Shown: positions 1 to 5,291 of the stretch, piece after piece | Position numbering within the stretch: the first letter of the stretch is position 1 | Layout of the letters: each line of letters starts with the position of its first letter | Assembly (NCBI GenBank): GCA_031288935.1 | Contig: JAITQL010000223.1 | Location: 1 to 5,291, forward strand | Reading direction: 5' to 3' | DNA from: Tannerella sp. | GTDB lineage: Bacteria > Bacteroidota > Bacteroidia > Bacteroidales > Tannerellaceae | Length of the DNA: 5,291 nt | Notes under the pieces: model-generated | What the model saw: only the letters and a program-made list of their open reading frames with translations | Database searches by the model: none | Told to the model about the DNA's origin: nothing | Program-made: the position numbers and the translations under genes

Positions 1-1117
1 GACAGGCAATGACCACTACCGAGATGCCCGTCATCCACGCATCGGCGAACGGCACGCCGATCAGCCCGTACCAGACACCGAATGTCAGGACGGCGATCAA
101 CAGTGTTGCAGGAACGAAGATACTGCTGATACGGTCAGCCAGAAGTTGCATCCCCGTCTTTTCATTCTGTGCCTGCCTGACCAGTTCAATGATCCGCGAC
201 AGCGCTGCATCGTCCCCCACGGCAGTCACACACATCCGCACGGCGCCCGTTTCCAGCAGCGTACCGCCCGTCAATCCGTCACCCGCATACTTGCCGATCC
301 AGTCGCTTTCGCCGGTCAGCATCGACTCGTTGGCAAAGGCTTCGCCCCAGGTGATGCAACCGTCCGCCGGCACGCGGTCGCCCTCGTTGACCAGCACCAC
401 GTCGCCAACCTGCAACAGTGCATTGTCGACCTCTATCACGCGCTCCGTCCCCCGATCCGAAAGCACCTTTTTTGCCACGGTCTTTTGCAGCCCCACCAGG
501 CCGGCTATGGCCGAAGAGGTACGCCGGATGACGTGCTCCTCGATACAGCGTCCAAGCAGAATCAGGGTGATGATCGAGGCCGCCGATTCAAAGAACAGGT
601 ACTGGTGCGCATGAAGCGCGTGCAGATGCAGACCGGTCAGGCTGTACACCCAGGCCGCCGTGGCGCCCAGCAGTGTCAGGACGTTCATGTCCGGCATAAG
701 GTTGCGCAGGGAACGGATGGCCGGTTTGCCGAACGTCAGCAGGCCGGTTACGTACACCGGAAGGGACAGCAGCGCCTGAAGGTATGGATTTCCCAGCACG
801 GAATCGGGCCAGATCATGTGCAACAGCAGTGGAACCGTCAGACCGGCACAGCAAAGAAAGCGAAACAAAAGACTTCTGTAGAACGGCGTCGGCGAGGGCG
901 GTTCCTCACCGTGCGACACGGTGTAGCCCAGCTTTTCGATACTTTTGTAGATGGACGGCAGTTTCCTTTCCGTTTTTTCATCTACCGTGAAGGAGACGTC
1001 GCCGGTTGCCGGATTGACCGACACATCCCTTGTTCCTCCCTTTTCGAGTGTTCCTTTCACGTGCGAGGCGCATGCGGCGCAGTGCATTCCGTGTACCTTG
1101 ACCGATACCTTTTTCAT
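1..1117 (-). CDS. copA: Heavy-metal (probably Cu+) translocating P1B-type ATPase, N-terminal part, cut by window edge
   Basis: Reading from ATG at 1117 gives 372 complete residues with no stop or frameshift; the gene continues past base 1. Seen: an N-terminal heavy-metal-associated domain (about residues 3-68) with GMHCAAC, ligands C13 and C16; hydrophobic segments at about 82-103, 112-130, 144-162 and 173-192; an actuator domain (about 200-320) with GDRVPADG and the TGES loop (268-271); then membrane segments at about 331-353 and from 361. The last complete codon is Cys372 in VVVIAC, and the next base fits Pro, so the cut falls in the metal-binding CPC motif. Known of the family: these inner-membrane pumps export Cu+/Ag+ using ATP. 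The missing part should hold the phosphorylation (DKTGT) and nucleotide-binding domains. One metal-binding domain and the PDMNVL stretch fit CopA-like pumps, but Cu versus other metals is inferred. Oddities: NESMLTGESDWIGK replaces the usual DESxLTGESxPVxK, and four His lie between the third and fourth membrane segments. The start follows an A-rich tract, and the only in-frame stop nearby is that of the upstream gene. Confidence 0.93.
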   Translation of the reverse strand, partial: MKKVSVKVHGMHCAACASHVKGTLEKGGTRDVSVNPATGDVSFTVDEKTERKLPSIYKSIEKLGYTVSHGEEPPSPTPFYRSLLFRFLCCAGLTVPLLLHMIWPDSVLGNPYLQALLSLPVYVTGLLTFGKPAIRSLRNLMPDMNVLTLLGATAAWVYSLTGLHLHALHAHQYLFFESAASIITLILLGRCIEEHVIRRTSSAIAGLVGLQKTVAKKVLSDRGTERVIEVDNALLQVGDVVLVNEGDRVPADGCITWGEAFANESMLTGESDWIGKYAGDGLTGGTLLETGAVRMCVTAVGDDAALSRIIELVRQAQNEKTGMQLLADRISSIFVPATLLIAVLTFGVWYGLIGVPFADAWMTGISVVVIAC

Positions 1118-1153
1118 TGTTTTTCTTTTTTTGGAGAATAAAATGTCAGGACA
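1118..1153 (-). other. Short intergenic gap with 12-bp palindrome and A-rich translation initiation region
   Basis: These 36 bases separate the GH99-like stop from the ATPase start. Directly after the stop lies a perfect dyad, ATGTC-CT-GACAT on the minus strand (1143-1154, sharing its outermost base with the stop codon). The rest before the ATG is A-rich (seven A, G, five A), which fits Bacteroidota initiation regions that lack a strong Shine-Dalgarno. No TAnnTTTG promoter box and no hairpin plus U-tract terminator is visible, so co-transcription with the glycosidase genes is possible. The palindrome could be an operator, but at this length it may be chance. Confidence 0.4.
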
Positions 1154-2314
1154 TCACTTGAACACCTTTTTCACTGCTTCCAGGAATCCGTACCGGAACT
1201 CCGTGTCCGGTTCCAGGTAGCTTCCTTCCGCCCACTCGTTCCAGGCGTTGACCGTGATCAACGGCGGCTGGGAAGGATGGGCGTCGGCGTAGGCCTTTGC
1301 CTTTCGCAGGAAGACCTCGAACTTTTCGGGGGTGACGCCCGATACGCAGGGCTGGATGCCTTCCGGATAACGCGGGTTGGGATCCCAGCTGATCGAGACG
1401 TGCGGGAAGTAGGGTACGCTGAAACTCTCGCCAAACTCGCCGAACTTGGCCGTGGCTTCCTCGCCCCACTGCCGGTAATCCCGGTCGGCGGGCACGAAAT
1501 GACACCACTGGTAATTGGTCAGGCTCTCGAATCCGAAGTAACGGACGGTGTTGTCCTGCGTTTGAGTCTGGTCTCCGGGCGTGGCCGAGAGCGTGGCCGG
1601 AATGTTTGACCAGAGGATGGCCTGGATGTGTACGCCCGGCAGTCCGGCCGCCACGCATTTGGCGCGAAACGCATCCAGCGCCTCTTTTGCCTGCCGTTCG
1701 CCGCCCATGCCGCGGATGAAGGTGCTGACCTCGTAGATGGCAAACACCGGCTTGCCGTCTATTTTATAATAGTTCGGACGCGTGAAGTAGTCCCGGATCA
1801 GGTGGCCGGTAAAGCCGTCGAACACCTCCCGGCTTACGCCTCCTTCCCAGTACACCTTGTTCTTGTCCGGGTTTTGGTAGTCCAGGTACGAGTTGTGCGT
1901 GTGATTCGCCCACATCAGGTAGAATTTCACCTTCCCGCTGTTCTTCGCCTTCAGGAAACCTTTATTGAGGACATCCTCCAGAAAGGGCTTGCTGTCGTAC
2001 CAGTACCAGTCGAATATGAACGTGTTGACCCCGTATTCGAGGGCAGTGTCGATGACCTTCTCCTGCACCTTCGGGTCGGACTCGTCCAGATACCCCCACA
2101 GCGGCACTCTGGGCTGGCGGTGGCCTTCAAACTTGGACTTGGCATTGTAGATGGCTTCCCATTCGCCCTTGCCGTCGGGGAATACGCCGATTTCCGCGAA
2201 ACGCGGTTCGTTGAAATACGCCGGCCATACGAAGGCGGCTATGTCATACTTCTCCCGGGCGCTTGCGGAGAGCACGCAGATCACTGTGATACAAATCAAA
2301 TACATTCTCTTCAT
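1154..2314 (-). CDS. Secreted GH99-like / WbsX-family protein (putative glycosidase)
   Basis: A complete 386-residue protein. Residues 1-19 form a Sec signal peptide (basic MKR, hydrophobic core, cleavage likely after ASA at 17-19) with no convincing lipobox, so a periplasmic or secreted soluble protein is expected. The rest matches what I know of the WbsX/GH99-like (beta/alpha)8 fold: AAFVWPAYF near the mature N-terminus (26-34), FDWYWY (101-106), MWANHTH (134-140), and the C-terminal signature NAWNEWAEGSYLEPD (356-370). In that signature E360 and E363 have the three-residue spacing of the two catalytic Glu of GH99 endo-alpha-mannosidases/mannanases. That alignment is from memory, so linkage and substrate are unknown. 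The WbsX label comes from O-antigen clusters, but a signal peptide and a rhamnosidase 81 bp upstream favour glycan breakdown over synthesis. The start at 2314 is preferred over the ATG three codons later because it supplies the basic n-region; the preceding sequence is A/T-rich. It probably shares an operon with the rhamnosidase. Confidence 0.9.
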   Translation of the reverse strand: MKRMYLICITVICVLSASAREKYDIAAFVWPAYFNEPRFAEIGVFPDGKGEWEAIYNAKSKFEGHRQPRVPLWGYLDESDPKVQEKVIDTALEYGVNTFIFDWYWYDSKPFLEDVLNKGFLKAKNSGKVKFYLMWANHTHNSYLDYQNPDKNKVYWEGGVSREVFDGFTGHLIRDYFTRPNYYKIDGKPVFAIYEVSTFIRGMGGERQAKEALDAFRAKCVAAGLPGVHIQAILWSNIPATLSATPGDQTQTQDNTVRYFGFESLTNYQWCHFVPADRDYRQWGEEATAKFGEFGESFSVPYFPHVSISWDPNPRYPEGIQPCVSGVTPEKFEVFLRKAKAYADAHPSQPPLITVNAWNEWAEGSYLEPDTEFRYGFLEAVKKVFK

Positions 2315-2346
2315 GATGAATCGTTTTTAGTTATTAAACATACCGT

Positions 2347-2388
2347 CCGTCTGCAAACGGGAACGTCGTGTTTCCCGCCTGCGGACGG
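2347..2388 (-). other. Strong imperfect hairpin between the two glycosidase genes
   Basis: On the minus (coding) strand, bases 2388-2372 can pair with 2347-2363: 17 positions, 14 Watson-Crick, two G·U and one C×A mismatch, around an 8-nt loop (ACACGACG, 2371-2364). It begins 7 nt after the rhamnosidase stop and ends 32 nt before the GH99-like start. An alternative outer register pairs CCGTCCG (2388-2382) with CGGACGG (2349-2343). Read as minus-strand RNA there is no U-run after the stem (it continues ACGGUAUGUUUAAU), so it is not a canonical intrinsic terminator. A transcript-stabilising, processing or partial-termination element between operon genes is more likely. Read as plus strand the stem is followed by CGCTTTTTC, which resembles a terminator, but no plus-strand gene needs one. 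Confidence 0.55.
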
Positions 2389-2395
2389 CGCTTTT

Positions 2396-5212
2396 TCACT
2401 GTTGCCCGGAAATATCGAATGAATACGCACCCGACCCAAGCGACAGACAGAGGTGTCCGCCGTCGGCCTTCACGTCGCGGATACCGTTTGCCGCGCCCGC
2501 GAAGGCGTTGTCCCGCCATACGACCTTGCCGTTATCGGTCAGCTGTACCTGCCGGAAGGCATCTACCGGCAGAAAGACGGTGGCCGTCGTATTGGCCGGA
2601 ATGACGGCCTCGTAGCGGTAGCCTCCATCCTGCCGTTGCCAGCCGGAGACGATTTCGCCCGACAGGGTGTGCAGCGACGCCCTGGCCATCCGCAGGTTGT
2701 CCGGCAGGCAGGGGTGCAGACAGACATGCCTGTACCCGCCGGTCGTTATCCCTTCTTCGGGCGGACGGATGCCGGCCAGATACTTGTAGAAGTACTCCGT
2801 GATGGAACCGAACATCTGGTGGTTGTGCGAACCGCCGCCGTTCCATTCTTCCGGAAGGGTGGTGAAGTGGTTGCGCAGCCAGAAGCCGTAACTCGGATAC
2901 GTTTCCTGCGTGGCCACGGCGTAGGCCAGGTCGTGGTAGCCCTCGCGGGAGAGTACCGGCCAGAGGTATTTCGTTCCGAAGATACCGGTGTTGAGATGAT
3001 TGTCCCGCTTGCGGAGGTCGTCTATGACGGTCTGCAACACGTTCTCGCGCCGGACCGTCGGCGCCAGATCGCCTGCCAGCGCCAGCAACTGATAGGTCTG
3101 ATAGGTGGAATCCGTTCCGTAGTACATGGTTTGCGGTGAAAAGAACCGGTCGTTGAGCGCCTGCCTTACGGTGTCGCTCAGCTCCAGATAGCGGAGGGCG
3201 TCGTCCCGATAACCCAGTACGGTTGCAATCTGCGACAGCAGTTTCGCATTGTAGTAATAATAAAAGGTATTGACTACCGCATGATTCGGACAGTCGCTTT
3301 GCCCCGGCGCACACCATTCGCCCAGCGAATACCAGTATCCGTCGAAGTAGTTGATGATGTAAGGCTCCTGCGGATTGGCGTCGGTACGCGCCAGATTGTT
3401 CAGGTATTGCAGATAGCGTTTCATGCCGGGATAATGTTCTTTCAGGATACGGGTATCGTCGTAATATTGATACATCCACCACGGAATGAGCAGGTAGGCG
3501 CTTCCCCAGGCTACGCCTCCGCCCATGCCCCCGACCACGGGCGGCGCGGTATTGGGTATCCGGCCGCCGGGTTCCTGCGCGTCGCGCATGTCGTTGAGCC
3601 ACTTGTAGTAGAAGGGCGCCATGTGAAAGTCGTGCATGGCGGCCTCGGCAATCGCCTGTCCGTCGCCCGTGTAGGCGCCTTTCTCGCGGTGCGGGCAGTC
3701 GGTAGGATAGCCCACCGTGTTAGCCTTCTGCGACCACAGGCCGGCTTCGTGAATCCCGTTGAGCAGCGGGTTGGAGGAGGTCCATTCGCCGTTGCGCTCC
3801 AGCGCGGAACGTACCACGCGCCCTTCCACGTTCAACGCTTCCGGCTCCTGTCCGTCAACGGTTACTTCGATGTAGCGGAAGCCGGTGTAGAAGAAATGCG
3901 GTTCGTAGGTCTCGCGTTCGCTGTCCTTGAGGGTATAGTCCGTCCACACGCGGGCGTGGTAGCCTTCCTTTGTGCTGAGCGTGTCGCCCGCTTCCAGCGG
4001 CTTGGCGAAGAGCGCGTTGTTCAGCGTTTCCGCTCCCCGTATGCGAAGGGTTTGTCCGGCAACGCCCTTGACCTGCACGCGCCACCATCCGGCGATGTTC
4101 TGTCCAAGGTCGAACAGGTACACGCCCGGCGAAGGGTGCGTGGCAGCAACGGGCGTCAGCGTTTCCGTCACCCGGATCGGCACGGCTTGCCACCGCAGGA
4201 CGCCACCCGGACTGTCCATCACCGCGACGGGTTTCCATCCGCCATCGTCGAATCCGGCCGTTGCCCATCCCGTCTGTTCGAGGCGTGCATCGTAGTCCTC
4301 GCCGCCGAAGAGGTGGTTGAAGGTGATGGCGCCAAAGGCGTATTTCCAGTCCCCGCCGGTAGAAACGAGCGCCTCCGTACCGTCTTCATAAGTGACGGTC
4401 ATCTGCATGGCGAAACGGGGATTGCCCATCGGCGGATGCTCGCTCCAGCCATAGCGTCCGTCGATGCGGCGGAGATTATAGGCGCTGTTTCCCAGCATGA
4501 CGCCCAGGGCATTGTCGCCCTCGCGAAGCAGGGTCGAGACGTCGTAAACGGAATACAGTACCGTCTTGCGATAGTCCGTGATGGAGGGATTCAGGACGTC
4601 TTCCCCCACCTTCTCGCCGTTCAGATAGACTTCGTAGCTTCCTGCCGCCGCAGTGTAGAGGTATGCCGAACGGATGCGCTTCTCTACGGCAAAGGTCGTC
4701 CGCAGCAGGGGACTTTCGGAGATGATCTCTTCGCCGGCGCCGATCCACTGCGCCTGCCAGTCGTCGGCGTGAAGCAGGCCGGTATGAAAGACCGCCGGTT
4801 TACTCCATACCTCGCGACCGTTGATCAGCGAGGCCGCCCGCCAGTAGTACGACCGGTCGCTGACGAGGGCTTTGCCGTCGAAGGCGATCTGCGTGGTGAG
4901 GTCGGACTCCGTCCAGCCGGAATCCCAGCAGTTGCCGCGCTTGCCTTCCGTGCCGGAGAGGTCGCTATCTACGATCACGCGGAAGGCGGTTTGGTACGTC
5001 CCCCTCTCCACGGCACGGATCGTCCATGAGAAGCGGGGTTGGGGAACGTCTATCCCCATCGGATTTGTCAGGTACTCGCACCGCAGATCGTCTATGGACA
5101 GCGATGAGGTACAGGCGCTCAAAAGAGCCGCCAAAATCAGGCCAATCAAGCCTGTTAGTTTACGTGTAAGAAAATTCTGCATACCTGCCGGTAATCTTCT
5201 TTCTTTAATCAT
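2396..5212 (-). CDS. GH78-type alpha-L-rhamnosidase, lipoprotein
   Basis: A complete 938-residue protein, a usual size for GH78, which hydrolyses terminal alpha-L-rhamnosides with inversion. Domains in order, from recognisable motifs: lipoprotein signal peptide with lipobox LSAC (C34); N-terminal beta-sandwich starting LRCEYLTNPMGID (43-55); carbohydrate-binding-like rhamnosidase N domain (about 165-345, with AAAGSYEVYLNGEKVG at 188-203); a further beta-sandwich (about 350-465, FDLGQNIAGWW at 367-377); (alpha/alpha)6 catalytic barrel (about 470-815); and a C-terminal beta domain (about 816-895). D505, E510 and D517 in TDCPHREKGAYTGDGQ keep the spacing of the catalytic acidic triad, and E788 in LPEEWNGG fits the fourth acidic residue, so the enzyme should be active. 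No clear surface-export signal of the acidic type follows C34 (TSSLSIDD), so periplasmic or outer-membrane-anchored location is open. Start: ATG at 5212 follows an A/T-rich leader; an in-frame ATG at 5182 (residue 11) would put the lipobox Cys at the more usual position 24. It is the first gene after the promoter. Confidence 0.95.
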   Translation of the reverse strand: MIKERRLPAGMQNFLTRKLTGLIGLILAALLSACTSSLSIDDLRCEYLTNPMGIDVPQPRFSWTIRAVERGTYQTAFRVIVDSDLSGTEGKRGNCWDSGWTESDLTTQIAFDGKALVSDRSYYWRAASLINGREVWSKPAVFHTGLLHADDWQAQWIGAGEEIISESPLLRTTFAVEKRIRSAYLYTAAAGSYEVYLNGEKVGEDVLNPSITDYRKTVLYSVYDVSTLLREGDNALGVMLGNSAYNLRRIDGRYGWSEHPPMGNPRFAMQMTVTYEDGTEALVSTGGDWKYAFGAITFNHLFGGEDYDARLEQTGWATAGFDDGGWKPVAVMDSPGGVLRWQAVPIRVTETLTPVAATHPSPGVYLFDLGQNIAGWWRVQVKGVAGQTLRIRGAETLNNALFAKPLEAGDTLSTKEGYHARVWTDYTLKDSERETYEPHFFYTGFRYIEVTVDGQEPEALNVEGRVVRSALERNGEWTSSNPLLNGIHEAGLWSQKANTVGYPTDCPHREKGAYTGDGQAIAEAAMHDFHMAPFYYKWLNDMRDAQEPGGRIPNTAPPVVGGMGGGVAWGSAYLLIPWWMYQYYDDTRILKEHYPGMKRYLQYLNNLARTDANPQEPYIINYFDGYWYSLGEWCAPGQSDCPNHAVVNTFYYYYNAKLLSQIATVLGYRDDALRYLELSDTVRQALNDRFFSPQTMYYGTDSTYQTYQLLALAGDLAPTVRRENVLQTVIDDLRKRDNHLNTGIFGTKYLWPVLSREGYHDLAYAVATQETYPSYGFWLRNHFTTLPEEWNGGGSHNHQMFGSITEYFYKYLAGIRPPEEGITTGGYRHVCLHPCLPDNLRMARASLHTLSGEIVSGWQRQDGGYRYEAVIPANTTATVFLPVDAFRQVQLTDNGKVVWRDNAFAGAANGIRDVKADGGHLCLSLGSGAYSFDISGQQ

Positions 5213-5237
5213 GACTTTAAATTTTTAAATGACATAG

Positions 5238-5269
5238 CAAACGTACATGAAAATTATGAGAAATACAAA
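5238..5269 (-). promoter_or_regulatory. Bacteroides-type housekeeping promoter for the rhamnosidase gene
   Basis: On the minus strand, TTTG (5269-5266) is followed after exactly 20 bp by TACGTTTG (5245-5238). This matches the Bacteroidota primary sigma consensus of TTTG at -33 and TAnnTTTG at -7 with the expected spacing. Transcription would start a few bases downstream (about 5230-5234), leaving an untranslated leader of about 20 nt to the ATG at 5212, or about 50 nt to the alternative ATG at 5182. The region is A/T-rich, in contrast to the G+C-rich genes. No operator is recognisable in the part visible here; the upstream side is cut by the window edge. Confidence 0.75.
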
Positions 5270-5291
5270 TGCGTGGGATAAAAATCAGGGA

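Noticed and set aside
501..517. Loss of the GH78 catalytic motif, since DCPHREKGAYTGD differs from the common DCPQRDERLGWTGD (positions here are protein residues of the rhamnosidase)
   Set aside because: The acidic residues at offsets 0, +5 and +12 are kept, and DCPHREK-type variants are, to my knowledge, normal in the family.
146..1141. Plus-strand open frame (331 codons) opposite the metal ATPase gene
   Set aside because: The minus strand carries an uninterrupted P1B ATPase with all expected motifs; the plus-strand product is His/Arg/Gln-rich with no family resemblance.
2343..2396. Plus-strand intrinsic terminator (hairpin followed by TTTTT)
   Set aside because: No plus-strand gene precedes it, and the stem pairs better as minus-strand RNA; the T-run is the complement of the A-run after the rhamnosidase stop.
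1628..2422. Plus-strand open frame (264 codons) opposite the GH99-like gene
   Set aside because: Antisense to a convincing secreted enzyme, with no domain or initiation signal of its own.
3281..5029. Long plus-strand open frame (582 codons) opposite the rhamnosidase gene
   Set aside because: It lies wholly antisense to a gene with clear GH78 motifs; its translation is rich in Arg, Val and Gly with no recognisable domain. Long antisense frames are expected in G+C-rich coding DNA.
5213..5235. A/T-rich repeat-like stretch (ATTTAAA copies) before the rhamnosidase start
   Set aside because: Low-complexity leader sequence typical of Bacteroidota start regions; too short and simple to call a repeat or operator.

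Overview
The window looks like Bacteroidota (Bacteroidales) chromosome. All three recognisable genes lie on the minus strand. A canonical Bacteroides-type promoter (TTTG, 20 bp, TAnnTTTG) sits upstream of the first gene, the sequence before the starts is A/T-rich with no strong Shine-Dalgarno, and a lipoprotein glycosidase sits beside a secreted one, as in a polysaccharide utilization locus (PUL). The coding DNA is clearly G+C-rich by eye, while the promoter region is A/T-rich. That points towards a G+C-rich gut Bacteroidales lineage, but genus cannot be assigned from this window.

Layout in the direction of transcription, from right to left: (1) the promoter at about 5238-5269; (2) a 938-residue GH78-type alpha-L-rhamnosidase lipoprotein (5212-2396); (3) an 81-bp gap with a strong imperfect hairpin (2388-2347); (4) a 386-residue secreted GH99-like/WbsX-family protein (2314-1154), probably a glycosidase; (5) a 36-bp gap with a short palindrome; (6) the N-terminal 372 residues of a P1B-type heavy-metal (probably copper) ATPase (1117 to the window edge), cut exactly at its CPx motif.

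The two glycosidase-like genes make biological sense together. The rhamnosidase would remove terminal alpha-L-rhamnose, and the GH99-like enzyme would cut another linkage of the same rhamnose-containing glycan at the cell surface or in the periplasm. No SusC/SusD pair, sensor or regulator is present, so this is at most the enzyme end of a PUL. The metal ATPase follows closely on the same strand with no visible terminator or consensus promoter. It may be read through from the glycosidase genes or use an unseen promoter; a functional link is not evident.

I found no RNA gene, CRISPR array, insertion sequence or defence system. The most unusual signals are the intergenic hairpin, whose base pairing favours the minus-strand RNA; the histidine cluster and altered actuator motif in the ATPase; and the glycosidase/metal-pump adjacency. 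Overall this is largely ordinary accessory carbohydrate-metabolism DNA.
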